Positions 1-7,794 of a DNA stretch of 19,943 nucleotides are shown one piece after another. Both the position numbers and the translations under genes were made by a program. Below the pieces are notes generated by a model. The model saw only the letters and a program-made list of their open reading frames with translations, had not been told where the DNA came from and ran no database searches. Every line of letters begins with the position of its first letter. The stretch's first letter is position 1. The DNA lies in assembly GCA_905203045.1 (NCBI GenBank), contig CAJKUH010000026.1, positions 1-19,943 on the forward strand, read 5' to 3'. This DNA comes from an uncultured Eggerthella sp. GTDB lineage: Bacteria; Actinomycetota; Coriobacteriia; Coriobacteriales; Eggerthellaceae.

Positions 1-1
1 G

Positions 2-364
2 GTGCATTACACCATCGGTCAGCGCAAGGGCTTGGGCATTGCCGCCGGCGAGCCCCTGTTCGTCCTGAAGAAGGACGTATCCACCAATTCGCTTGTTGTG
101 GGGCCGGCTTCTTCTGCAGGGTTTACCGAGGTAAGGGCGGGGGATGTGAACCTGATTTCGGTCGAACGCATCGATGGGCCGATGGAGGTCAGCGCCAAAG
201 TGAACTACCGCGCCACGCCCCGCAAGGCGCTGGTGCGCATGGAAGGCAACGAGCTGATTGCCCAGTTCGAAGAGCCGCTGCGTGCTGTTGCTCCAGGTCA
301 GGCACTTGTTCTGTATCAAGGCGATGTAGTAGTCGGCGGCGGTACCATCGAGTCGGCACGGTAA
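2..364 (+). CDS. mnmA: tRNA-specific 2-thiouridylase MnmA, C-terminal part (5' truncated by window edge)
   Basis: This is the C-terminal ~120 residues of MnmA, which thiolates U34 of the tRNAs for Lys, Glu and Gln using ATP and a persulfide sulfur. The family hallmark HYTIGQRKGLGI is seen right at the start (first residues of the fragment). It is followed by the beta-barrel C-terminal domain (…VNYRATPRKALV…, …APGQALVLYQGDVVVGGG…). The catalytic N-terminal domain with its PP-loop and two cysteines lies upstream of the window. The GTG at position 2 is an internal Val codon, not a start. The stop is only 6 bases before the next gene, a cysteine desulfurase, and this pairing matches the known mnmA/desulfurase partnership in Gram-positive bacteria. 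Identity is confident, but nothing can be said about the missing part. Confidence 0.93.
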   Translation: MHYTIGQRKGLGIAAGEPLFVLKKDVSTNSLVVGPASSAGFTEVRAGDVNLISVERIDGPMEVSAKVNYRATPRKALVRMEGNELIAQFEEPLRAVAPGQALVLYQGDVVVGGGTIESAR

Positions 365-370
365 GGCCTG

Positions 371-1570
371 ATGCCGATTATGCGAAATCAGGAAATCTGC
401 TATCTAGATAATGCGGCAACCACCAAGATGCACCCCCGGGTGTTTCAGGCAATGGAGCCCTATCTTGCCGAAGAGTTCTTCAACCCTTCGGCGCTCTATT
501 ATCCGGCTCAGCGCGAAAAGGCCGTGCTTGAAGGGGCTCGCAAATACCTGGCACGCTCTATCGGCGCACGTTCGAACGAGATCCGCTTTACCTCTGGGGG
601 CAGCGAAGCCGACAATGCCGCGTTGAAGGGCATTGCGTTTGCCAACCAGCACAAGGGCTACCACATCGTGGTTTCCTCTATCGAGCACCACGCTGTGCTT
701 GAATCGGCTCATTGGCTCGAGCGAAGGGGGTTTCGCGTAACGTATCTCCCCGTTAACGGGGATGGCATGGTTTCGCCCGAGAGCTTGGAGCATGCGCTCA
801 CGCCTGAAACCGTAGTGGTTTCAATAATGACGGCCAACAACGAAGTGGGCACCATCCAACCCATTGCAGCGTTGAGCGCCGTCTGCCGCAAGCACGGAGT
901 TCCTTTCCACACCGATGCTGTTCAGGCGTATGGGCATATCCCCCTTGATGTTTCCGCTTTAGGGGTGGACGCCCTCTCTGTTTCGGCCCATAAGTTCCAT
1001 GGTCCTAAGGGCGTTGGGTTTTTGTATTGTAGGAAGGGTCTTGCAACCGAGCCTCTTATCAGCGGCGGCGCGCAGGAACGCGGCTATCGTGCGGGTACGG
1101 AAAACCTTGCCGGCATCGTGGGAATGGAGGCTGCAGCGCGTTTGGCGTTTGGCGGCAACGCGGCGGATTCTTCTTGCGAAGAACAGGCTTTTTCCATGGC
1201 ACAAGCCAGGGTGTATGCTGCGAGCCTGCGCAACTACATGGCTCGTGATATCGAAAATGAAATTCCCGATATCCGCATCAACGGCAGCGGCACCCAGCAT
1301 CTGCCGGGTATCCTCAGCGTTTCGTTTCAAGGCGTTTCGGGCGAGGCGTTGCTGGGTTTGCTCGACCAGCAAGGCGTGTGCGCATCGGCGGGTTCTGCCT
1401 GTGCTTCCGGCTCGCTTGAGCCCAGCCATGTGCTTACTGCCATGGGCATACCCGCCGAATGGGCGCAAGGAACCATTCGCTTTTCGTTTTCTGCGTTCAC
1501 TGAGCAGCGCGAAGTGGAACGCGCCTGCCAGGTTCTGCGCGATGCAGTACATCATTTGAGGAATGTGTAG
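371..1570 (+). CDS. iscS: Cysteine desulfurase (class V aminotransferase, IscS/NifS/YrvO type)
   Basis: This 399-residue PLP enzyme converts cysteine to alanine and passes on a persulfide sulfur. Visible motifs are the N-terminal YLDNAATT, the PLP-binding lysine K208 in SAHKFHGPKG, and the catalytic C344 in SAGSACASG. That loop is the longer mobile type of group I (IscS/NifS) enzymes and differs from the short SufS loop. The start at 371 has AAGG at 363-366; a second in-frame ATG at 380 is possible. It sits 6 bases after mnmA, so I infer its main job is sulfur supply for tRNA thiolation, as with YrvO in Bacillus. A separate SufS lies about 5 kb downstream and serves Fe-S assembly. Which other acceptors it serves cannot be told from sequence. 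The symbol is a family label. Confidence 0.9.
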   Translation: MPIMRNQEICYLDNAATTKMHPRVFQAMEPYLAEEFFNPSALYYPAQREKAVLEGARKYLARSIGARSNEIRFTSGGSEADNAALKGIAFANQHKGYHIVVSSIEHHAVLESAHWLERRGFRVTYLPVNGDGMVSPESLEHALTPETVVVSIMTANNEVGTIQPIAALSAVCRKHGVPFHTDAVQAYGHIPLDVSALGVDALSVSAHKFHGPKGVGFLYCRKGLATEPLISGGAQERGYRAGTENLAGIVGMEAAARLAFGGNAADSSCEEQAFSMAQARVYAASLRNYMARDIENEIPDIRINGSGTQHLPGILSVSFQGVSGEALLGLLDQQGVCASAGSACASGSLEPSHVLTAMGIPAEWAQGTIRFSFSAFTEQREVERACQVLRDAVHHLRNV

Positions 1571-1611
1571 CAGGCTATACCGCCTGTTGGAAAGCAACTG
1601 TCGAAGGAAAT

Positions 1612-2511
1612 ATGGAAGAATCCAGCGAACAAGGCCTCAGCCGTAAGCAAATCGAAGATGCCCGCAACAATCGCAGCTCTTTGCAGGTTTCGACCGGCAC
1701 CGGACACCTGCCCTCTGAGCCGCTTCGCCTCCATGTGCTGGCAAGCGGAAGTAAGGGGAACGCCTCAATCGTGGAAAACGCCCAAACGGGGGAGGGTATT
1801 CTTATCGATTGCGGCATTTGCAAGCGCGATGTGCTGTCTCGATGCGATGAAGCAGGCTTTGCTTTGGAAAATCTGAAGGCAGTGCTTATCACCCACGAGC
1901 ATTCCGACCACACCAAGGGTCTGAAGGTGCTCTACCGCGAATTGGCAAAGCGCGGTATCGAAGTGCCGATGTATGCCAACGAGGCAACGGCATCGAACAG
2001 CAAGCCCATTCAGGAAACCCTTGATTACACCGAGCTTGTTCCCTTGAGTGCCGACGACCAGCTTTCGCTTGCGGGGATGCAAGTCATTCCGTTCGCAACT
2101 TCGCATGATACTGCTTCCTCGTTCGGCTTCAGGTTCTGGGTGGGCGAAGATACATTGGGCTTTATGACCGACACGGGTGTGGTAACGGGTGCTGCGCACG
2201 AGGCGTTGCAGGGTTGCCGTATTCTGGCCATCGAGGCGAACCACGACCCTGCCATGTTGAAAAACGGTCCGTACCCTCGTTCGCTTCAAGAGCGCGTTGC
2301 CTCCGATGTGGGTCATTTGAGCAATCAGCAGTCAGCAGAAGAGCTTGCTTCGCTTCTGCATCCAGGATTGCGGGAAGTGATTGCCATGCACATCTCCGAG
2401 AACAACAACACCTACCGTTTGCCGGTGGAGTGCTTGCGTGAGGTGCTAGCCAAGGAAGATCACAGCGCTACGGCGGTATGCTCCTATCGGCAGCGGCTTG
2501 TTTCGCGTTAA
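1612..2511 (+). CDS. MBL-fold metallohydrolase, YycJ/WalJ-like
   Basis: This 299-residue protein has the metallo-beta-lactamase fold. Its core begins near residue 40 with LHVLASGSKGNAS, typical of the YycJ/WalJ branch. The metal-binding motif THEHSDH gives H95, H97, D99 and H100. Further ligand candidates are SHD, TDTG, EANHD and the late MHISENNN histidine. The family is predicted to act on nucleic acids or phosphodiesters; in Bacillus and streptococci the gene lies by walRK, which is not the case here. The ~40-residue N-terminal extension is polar and unusual, but the ATG at 1612 has a good AAGGA just upstream, so I keep it. It follows the desulfurase after 41 bases and is probably in the same transcript. 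Substrate unknown; it is not an antibiotic beta-lactamase. Confidence 0.85.
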   Translation: MEESSEQGLSRKQIEDARNNRSSLQVSTGTGHLPSEPLRLHVLASGSKGNASIVENAQTGEGILIDCGICKRDVLSRCDEAGFALENLKAVLITHEHSDHTKGLKVLYRELAKRGIEVPMYANEATASNSKPIQETLDYTELVPLSADDQLSLAGMQVIPFATSHDTASSFGFRFWVGEDTLGFMTDTGVVTGAAHEALQGCRILAIEANHDPAMLKNGPYPRSLQERVASDVGHLSNQQSAEELASLLHPGLREVIAMHISENNNTYRLPVECLREVLAKEDHSATAVCSYRQRLVSR

Positions 2512-2526
2512 ATGCCGCACCGCTGG

Positions 2527-2928
2527 TTAATGCTTTGCCAAATCTGCCAGCGTATGCCCGTCAACGTACTCTTCGATAACGCGGTCGAGACCTGCCCAAA
2601 AACGCACTGCGTTGCACTCGAAGCCACGTTCGCAGCCCGATTCCAGCGCACTGCAGGCAACGGGAACCGTGGTGCCTTCGACGGCGCGGAGCACATCGCC
2701 CGCTTTTATCTGCTCAGTCGGTTTGGCAAGGCAGTATCCGCCGTTCTTGCCGCGTATGCCTTTGATAAGCCCTGCTTGGGTAAGGGGACGCACCAGCTGT
2801 TCGAGGTATTTCAGCGATATACCTTCGAATTCGGCGATTTCCCTCAGCGAAACCAAGTCGCCCTCTTCACGTTGCGCTAGATCGATCATGAAGCGCATGG
2901 CGTAGCGGCCTTTGGTGGAAATCAGCAT
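2527..2928 (-). CDS. Rrf2-family transcriptional regulator, IscR-like, probable Fe-S sensor
   Basis: This 133-residue winged-helix regulator opens with the family signature MLISTKGRYAMRFMIDLA. It has the recognition region SLKYLEQLVRPLTQAGLI and the wing IRGKNGGYCL. Three cysteines, C92, C99 and C105 (spacing Cx6Cx5C), match the IscR cluster ligands (C92, C98, C104 in E. coli), so it can probably bind a [2Fe-2S] or [4Fe-4S] cluster. An upstream in-frame start exists at 2955, but the start at 2928 fits the family and has AAAGGA five bases before it. The gene is divergent from sufC, with 140 bases between them. I infer it controls the suf operon and perhaps itself, repressing when clusters are plentiful. 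Its 3' end converges on the MBL gene with 15 bases between them and no clear terminator. Confidence 0.9.
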   Translation of the reverse strand: MLISTKGRYAMRFMIDLAQREEGDLVSLREIAEFEGISLKYLEQLVRPLTQAGLIKGIRGKNGGYCLAKPTEQIKAGDVLRAVEGTTVPVACSALESGCERGFECNAVRFWAGLDRVIEEYVDGHTLADLAKH

Positions 2929-2933
2929 GTGAG

Positions 2934-2939
2934 TCCTTT
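2934..2939 (-). promoter_or_regulatory. Ribosome binding site deciding the Rrf2 regulator start
   Basis: Read on the - strand, AAAGGA lies five bases before the ATG ending at 2928. This supports that start over the in-frame ATG nine codons upstream, and the resulting N-terminus matches the Rrf2 family. Confidence 0.7.
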
Positions 2940-3003
2940 CGGCGATCGGCAACACCGCAGAACGGCAATTCTTCTGCGTTTATTGCAAAAGGGGCGCAAC
3001 TCC

Positions 3004-3034
3004 TTGACATTGCCCCCGAAGCGATTATTTTAAT
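3004..3034 (+). promoter_or_regulatory. Probable sigma-70-type promoter of the suf operon
   Basis: A perfect -35 box TTGACA is at 3004-3009. The -10 is less certain: TATTTT at 3026-3031 (16-base spacer) or TTTAAT at 3029-3034 (19-base spacer). The site is 35-65 bases before the sufC start and inside the divergent region shared with the Rrf2 regulator. Seen by eye only; no transcription start is known. Confidence 0.6.
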
Positions 3035-3054
3035 CCTAGCAAACTAGTATGATT
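3031..3054 (+). promoter_or_regulatory. Candidate operator for the Rrf2/IscR-like regulator
   Basis: Two CTAG blocks (3036-3039 and 3044-3047) flank a CAAA centre. Partial symmetry continues outward (AATC on the left, GATT on the right, with different offsets). The site overlaps or directly follows the -10 region of the sufC promoter, where a repressor would block initiation. The dyad is imperfect and the assignment is inferred from position next to an Rrf2 gene. Confidence 0.4.
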
Positions 3055-3068
3055 AACGAAAGGCGAAC

Positions 3069-3839
3069 ATGATGACAGACGCGAATTCACTTCTTGCTGT
3101 GCAGGGGATTACGGTCTCGGTGGACGAAAAGCCCATCCTTCGTGGCGTCGATCTTTCTGTAGGCGCAGGGGAAACCCATGTTGTCATGGGTCCGAACGGT
3201 GCCGGCAAATCTACCCTTGGTCGCGTTATCATGGGCGACCCTGCCTATACCGTCGATTCCGGTTCCATCACCTTTGATGGGCAGGATATCACCGAGCTTT
3301 CGCCCGACAAGCGCTCTCGCGCTGGGCTGTTCCTGAGCTTTCAGGCTCCTACGGAAATTCCCGGTGTTCCGGTGTCGAGCTTCTTGCGCGCTATGGTTGC
3401 CGACCGTGAAGGCTTCGATATGAAGGGTAAGCAGTTCCGTAAGCACGTACGTGCTTTGGCGAAGGAACTGAGCTTCGACAATTCCTACCTCGATCGCGAG
3501 TTGGGCGTGGGCTTTTCCGGTGGCGAGAAGAAAAAGCTCGAAATGCTGCAGCTTCTGTTGCTTGAGCCCAAGCTCGCCATCCTTGACGAAACCGATTCCG
3601 GTCTTGACGTCGATGCTTTGGGCGTGGTTTCCCGCGGCATCGAGACGTACAAGAAGAATACGGGCGGTGCCCTTGTCGTGATCACGCACAACACGCGCAT
3701 CCTTGAGCATTTGCAGGTCGATCGCGTGCACGTTGTGGTTGGCGGCAAGGTGGTAACCGAAGGCGACGCATCCCTTATCGAACAGATCAACGAGCAGGGC
3801 TTCGAGCGCTTCGAGCGCGAGGCTGCTGCAGCTGAATAG
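3069..3839 (+). CDS. sufC: Fe-S cluster assembly ATPase SufC
   Basis: SufC is the soluble ABC-type ATPase that binds SufB and SufD and drives conformational change during Fe-S cluster assembly on the SufBCD scaffold. The 256-residue length is normal. Walker A is GPNGAGKST (residues 41-49), the ABC signature is FSGGEKKK (149-156), and Walker B ends in the LDET at D173/E174, followed by the D-loop SGLD. The switch histidine is H207 in ITHNT. The SufC-style FSGGE..K signature separates it from transport ATPases, and no permease lies nearby. The start at 3069 has AAAGG upstream; ATG at 3072 would work equally well. It is the first gene of sufCBDSU, 9 bases before sufB, and follows the promoter and candidate operator described above. 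Confidence 0.96.
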   Translation: MMTDANSLLAVQGITVSVDEKPILRGVDLSVGAGETHVVMGPNGAGKSTLGRVIMGDPAYTVDSGSITFDGQDITELSPDKRSRAGLFLSFQAPTEIPGVPVSSFLRAMVADREGFDMKGKQFRKHVRALAKELSFDNSYLDRELGVGFSGGEKKKLEMLQLLLLEPKLAILDETDSGLDVDALGVVSRGIETYKKNTGGALVVITHNTRILEHLQVDRVHVVVGGKVVTEGDASLIEQINEQGFERFEREAAAAE

Positions 3840-3848
3840 GGGGTTTCC

Positions 3849-5261
3849 GTGACGAAGAATCGCACAGAAGTAGCAGATGTAGACAGGAGCCTGTACGACT
3901 TCCGTTTCAGCGATGCTGACGCGGAAAAGCTGGCAGCCGGTCTGACGCCCGAAATCGTTCGGGAAATCTCGGCGAAGAAGGACGAGCCCGAGTGGATGCT
4001 CGAGTTCCGCCTTAAGTCGCTTGAAACGTATCATCGTATGGCGAAGCCCGATTGGGGCCCTTCCATTGACGGCCTAGACATGGACAACATCGTCACGTAC
4101 GTGAAGCCTGCCACCGATCAGAAAAGCGATTGGGACAGCCTTCCCGACGATGTGAAAAGCACCTTCGATCGCTTGGGTATTCCCGAAGCCGAACGTTCGT
4201 ATTTGGCCGGTGTCGGCGCCCAGTACGATTCCGAGCTGGTGTACCACAACATGCAGGACACCGCCGCGAAGATGGGCATCGTGTATTCCGGCATCGAGGA
4301 AGCGCTGAAAGAGCCCAAATGGGAAAAGCTCATCCACGAGAAGTTCATGACGCTCATCCCGCCCACCGACCATAAGTTCGCTGCCTTGCACGGTGCGGTT
4401 TGGTCGGGCGGCAGTTTCGTGTACGTTCCCAAGGGAACCAAGCTCGATTTTCCCTTGCAGAGCTATTTTCGTTTGAATGCAAAGGGCGCTGGCCAGTTCG
4501 AGCACACGCTCATTATTGTGGAAGACGACGCCGACCTGCATTTCATCGAAGGATGCAGTGCCCCGAAGTACAACGTCGCCAACTTGCATGCCGGCGCTGT
4601 GGAACTGTTCGTGGGCAAACGTGCGAAGCTGCGTTACTCGACCATCGAAAATTGGTCGAAGAACATGTACAACCTGAACACCAAGCGCGCTATCGTCGAC
4701 GAGGGCGGCGCTATCGAGTGGGTCAGCGGTTCGTTTGGCAGCCATGTGGGCTATCTGTACCCCATGTCTATCCTGTCGGGTCGCAAGGGCACGTGTACGT
4801 TTACCGGCATTACGTTTGCCGGTGCGGGGCAGAATCTCGACACCGGATGCAAGGTGGTGCTGAACGCGCCGGAAACCTCGGCCGCCATCGAAACGAAGTC
4901 CATTTCCAAGGGCGGCGGTATCTCGACGTTCCGCAGCTCGGTTGTTGCTACCGAAAAGGCCGAAGGCTCTGCGGCAAGCGTTTCCTGCCAGTCGCTTATG
5001 CTCGACGATCGAAGCCGCTCCGACACCATCCCTACGATGGACATCCGCTGCAAGAATGTCGACATCGGACACGAGGCTACCATCGGCCGCATCGGAGACG
5101 ACAAGGTGTTCTACCTGATGAGCCGTGGCATTTCCGAGGAAGAAGCCCGCGGCATGATCGTTAACGGCTTTGCCGATCCGGTATCCAAAGAGCTTCCTTT
5201 GGAATATGCCGTTGAAATGAACAATCTGATCAAACTTGAAATGGAAGGGGCGATTGGCTAA
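3849..5261 (+). CDS. sufB: Fe-S cluster scaffold protein SufB
   Basis: SufB is the core scaffold of the SufBC2D complex, on which sulfur and iron are assembled before transfer to apoproteins in the cytoplasm. The 470-residue length is typical. The protein shows the conserved N-terminal LYDFR region, the FVYVPKGTKLDFPLQSYFR segment, and the beta-helix core with TGITFAGAGQNLDTG. Near the C-terminus C380 (in SCQSLM) and E409 (in GHEAT) match, by motif context, the cysteine and glutamate needed at the SufB-SufD interface in E. coli. The protein starts with GTG at 3849, preceded by AGGGGG at a 5-base spacing. The stop overlaps the sufD start by one base (TAATG), which suggests translational coupling and equal production. 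Confidence 0.96.
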   Translation: MTKNRTEVADVDRSLYDFRFSDADAEKLAAGLTPEIVREISAKKDEPEWMLEFRLKSLETYHRMAKPDWGPSIDGLDMDNIVTYVKPATDQKSDWDSLPDDVKSTFDRLGIPEAERSYLAGVGAQYDSELVYHNMQDTAAKMGIVYSGIEEALKEPKWEKLIHEKFMTLIPPTDHKFAALHGAVWSGGSFVYVPKGTKLDFPLQSYFRLNAKGAGQFEHTLIIVEDDADLHFIEGCSAPKYNVANLHAGAVELFVGKRAKLRYSTIENWSKNMYNLNTKRAIVDEGGAIEWVSGSFGSHVGYLYPMSILSGRKGTCTFTGITFAGAGQNLDTGCKVVLNAPETSAAIETKSISKGGGISTFRSSVVATEKAEGSAASVSCQSLMLDDRSRSDTIPTMDIRCKNVDIGHEATIGRIGDDKVFYLMSRGISEEEARGMIVNGFADPVSKELPLEYAVEMNNLIKLEMEGAIG

Positions 5262-6553
5262 TGAACGCTTCGAACATCGAAACTTTCAGCGCGGTTGCCG
5301 TTCCATCGGTGAACGCCATGCCGGCTCCTACGTGGCATCGCCTTCGCGTCAACAGCGAAGCCGCTCCTTTGCCCGAAGGTCTTGAGCTGTGCTCCGAATC
5401 CGAACTGGAGCTTGAGGGCATTTCGCTTGGCGAAGAGGGCGCCTTCGACTCCGCGTTGGCTGCGTTCCAGCAAAAAATCGACGAACGTGCCGCAGGGAAA
5501 GCGGACACGCGTGTCGTAGTGACGGCGGCGAAAGGCCAAGCTGAAGCAGGCGACCTTGACGTTCCCGCACTTTCTGCCTACCAGAAGAGGGCGGTGTTGG
5601 AAGAGGTTTCCAGCAACGTGGCGGAAGCATTCGAAACCGGCATGGGATCTGAGGCTTACGGCTTTTTGGAGTCCGCTGCCGATGGACATGTGGTGCTTGT
5701 TGCCGAAGAGGGCAAAGCGGGTTCTGCGATTATCCGCCTTGGCGGGCAGGCCGGCTTTGCCAATGCAGCTTGCGTTGACGTCATCGCAATGGCGGGCTCC
5801 CATGCTTCGATAACCCTTTCTTACGAGGGCGCCCAGGATGCATCGGGCTTCGTTGGCTGCGGCATCCGCGTTTTCGCAGGCGTTGGAGCCGAAGTTGAAG
5901 TGGATTCCATTCAGCCCCTTGGCTCATCCTGGACGGTGTTCGACGATTCGGGCTATGTCCTGGACGATAACGCCCATGTGGTGGTAAGCCATCGCGTATT
6001 GGGAGCCGAGGCAGCTTACACGGGCCTTTCCGCTGATCTGCGTGGCAACGAATCGCGCATCGATGTGACCACCCGTTACCTTGGCGCGGAACAGCAGAAG
6101 CGCGACTTCAACTACTCCATCAAACAGCGTGGCCTGGCAACGGAAAGCACCTTGGACGCCAACGGCGTGCTTGCCGGCGCTTCGAAGAAGACGCTGCGCG
6201 GAACCATCGATTTCGTGTACGGCTGCAAAGGCTCAACCGGCAACGAACGCGAAACGGTGCTGCTTGCCGACGAAGGGGTAGAGAACAAGACCGTTCCCGT
6301 TATCCTGTGCGATGAAGACGACGTCATGGGCAACCACGGTGCCACCATCGGCCACGTTCGTCCTGAGCAGCATTTCTACCTGGCATGTCGCGGTTTGTCC
6401 GATACGGCCATCGAATCGCTGTTCTCGGTTGCTGCCCTTGAGGAGGCTCATATGGCGTTTTCCGATGAGCGTATCAAGCAGGGCATTGCCGAGCTTGCCA
6501 AGTCGAAGGGTATCGACCCCGATGATTTCGACGTCGCGAAAGGGGATGAGTAA
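5261..6553 (+). CDS. sufD: Fe-S cluster assembly protein SufD
   Basis: SufD is the second, SufB-related beta-helix subunit of the SufBC2D scaffold. The 430-residue protein shows the family pattern best in its C-terminal half: DVTTRYLGAEQQ, LDANGVLAGASKKTLRGTID, and the closing block GNHGATIGHVRPEQHFYLACRGLS, where the histidine in GNHGA lies where SufD proteins carry their iron-linked histidine. The N-terminal 120 residues are poorly conserved, acidic and helical, as usual for SufD. AAGGGG lies 10 bases before the ATG inside sufB, whose stop overlaps this start. It is more diverged than SufB but the position between sufB and sufS makes the call secure. The gap to sufS is 2 bases. Confidence 0.92.
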   Translation: MNASNIETFSAVAVPSVNAMPAPTWHRLRVNSEAAPLPEGLELCSESELELEGISLGEEGAFDSALAAFQQKIDERAAGKADTRVVVTAAKGQAEAGDLDVPALSAYQKRAVLEEVSSNVAEAFETGMGSEAYGFLESAADGHVVLVAEEGKAGSAIIRLGGQAGFANAACVDVIAMAGSHASITLSYEGAQDASGFVGCGIRVFAGVGAEVEVDSIQPLGSSWTVFDDSGYVLDDNAHVVVSHRVLGAEAAYTGLSADLRGNESRIDVTTRYLGAEQQKRDFNYSIKQRGLATESTLDANGVLAGASKKTLRGTIDFVYGCKGSTGNERETVLLADEGVENKTVPVILCDEDDVMGNHGATIGHVRPEQHFYLACRGLSDTAIESLFSVAALEEAHMAFSDERIKQGIAELAKSKGIDPDDFDVAKGDE

Positions 6554-6555
6554 GC

Positions 6556-7794
6556 ATGGCACCTGAAGCGCTGCAAGCCATCAAGGAAAATCCTTATAAA
6601 GCCGATTTCCCGCTGCTTAAGGCCAACCCCGACCTTGCCTTCCTCGACAGTGCGGCTACCGCACAGCGCCCTGCCTGCGTGCTCGATGCGCAACGTTCGT
6701 TTTACGAGACCATGAACGCCAATGCCTTGCGTGGACTGTATCGCTTGTCGGTAGAGGCGACGGAGGCTATTAACGAGGCGCGTCAGACCGTGGCATCGTT
6801 CATTGGCGCTCCCGATGCACAGGACATCGTGTTCTGCCGCAACACCAGTGAAGCGTTGAACGTCGCTGCGAAGTCGTTCGGTGGCTTGGTTCTTAAGCCG
6901 GGCGACGAGGTGTGCATTTCCATCATGGAGCACCACTCGAACCTCATTCCCTGGCAGCAGGTGTGCCGCACCACAGGTGCGAAGCTGGTATACCTTCGCC
7001 CGGACAAGAACGGCGTTATCTCGTCAGAGGAAATGGATGCGAAGGTCACCAGCCGCACGAAGGTCGTTTCGATCACCCACGTTTCCAATGTTCTGGGCAT
7101 CCAGAACCCTGTTGCCGAATTGGGAAAGCGCGTGCACGAGCACGGCGGCTACTTGGTGGTCGACGGTGCGCAGAGCGTTCCGCATATTCCTGTGAATGTG
7201 CAGGAATTAGGCTGCGATTTCTTCGCGTTTTCCGGGCATAAGGTTTTCGGACCCTTCGGTATCGGCGTTTTGTGGGGCAAGCACGAGCTTCTTGAAGAAA
7301 TGCCGCCCTTCCTTACCGGTGGCGAGATGATCGACAGCGTCACCGAAATGGATGCTGTGTGGGCGCCGGTGCCCGAGAAGTTCGAAGCCGGTACACAAGA
7401 TGCGGCGGGCATCTACGCAACGGCCAAGGCCATCGACTACGTGCAGAACCTGGGCATGGAAACGCTCGAGGAGCGCGAAGGCCTTTTGATGGAATACCTG
7501 ATGGAGCGTATGCGCACGCTGCCTTTCGTTGAGATCATCGGCCATCCCGAGGCATCGCGTCATCATGGTGCGTTGAGCTTCAACGTGAAGGGCATTCATC
7601 CCCATGATGTTTCCAGCATTCTTGACGGATGCAATGTCGCTATCCGCGCCGGGCACCATTGCGCGCAGCCGCTGCTTACCTGGCTCGGCGTGGAATCGTG
7701 CTGCCGCGCATCCGTTGCGTTCTACAACGATGCGGCAGACATCGATGCTTTGATTGACGGTCTTACTACGGTTTGGAGCATGTTCAATGGCTAA
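6556..7794 (+). CDS. sufS: Cysteine desulfurase SufS
   Basis: SufS is the group II PLP-dependent cysteine desulfurase that supplies sulfur to the Suf scaffold. The 412-residue length is standard. Motifs are LDSAATAQRP at the N-terminus, MEHHSNLIPW, the PLP-lysine K229 in FSGHKVFGP, and the catalytic C369 in RAGHHCAQP, which sits in the short rigid loop of the SufS type. Enzymes with that loop need an activator that accepts the persulfide, and here the next gene is sufU, the classic Gram-positive partner. The coding end overlaps the sufU start by 8 bases. AGGGGATGAG just before the start, inside the end of sufD, serves as the ribosome binding site. Confidence 0.96.
   Translation: MAPEALQAIKENPYKADFPLLKANPDLAFLDSAATAQRPACVLDAQRSFYETMNANALRGLYRLSVEATEAINEARQTVASFIGAPDAQDIVFCRNTSEALNVAAKSFGGLVLKPGDEVCISIMEHHSNLIPWQQVCRTTGAKLVYLRPDKNGVISSEEMDAKVTSRTKVVSITHVSNVLGIQNPVAELGKRVHEHGGYLVVDGAQSVPHIPVNVQELGCDFFAFSGHKVFGPFGIGVLWGKHELLEEMPPFLTGGEMIDSVTEMDAVWAPVPEKFEAGTQDAAGIYATAKAIDYVQNLGMETLEEREGLLMEYLMERMRTLPFVEIIGHPEASRHHGALSFNVKGIHPHDVSSILDGCNVAIRAGHHCAQPLLTWLGVESCCRASVAFYNDAADIDALIDGLTTVWSMFNG

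Noticed and set aside
1571..1586. Small hairpin between the desulfurase and the hydrolase (5-bp CAGGC/GCCTG)
   Set aside because: The stem is too short and has no T tract. It is unlikely to terminate transcription.
1612..2511. The metallo-beta-lactamase fold gene as an antibiotic resistance gene
   Set aside because: It has no signal peptide and its SGSKGNAS start matches the YycJ/WalJ housekeeping branch.
3087..5072. Long - strand open frames antisense to sufC and sufB
   Set aside because: They have no conserved motifs or ribosome sites and lie wholly inside strongly conserved genes. I treat them as codon-bias shadows.
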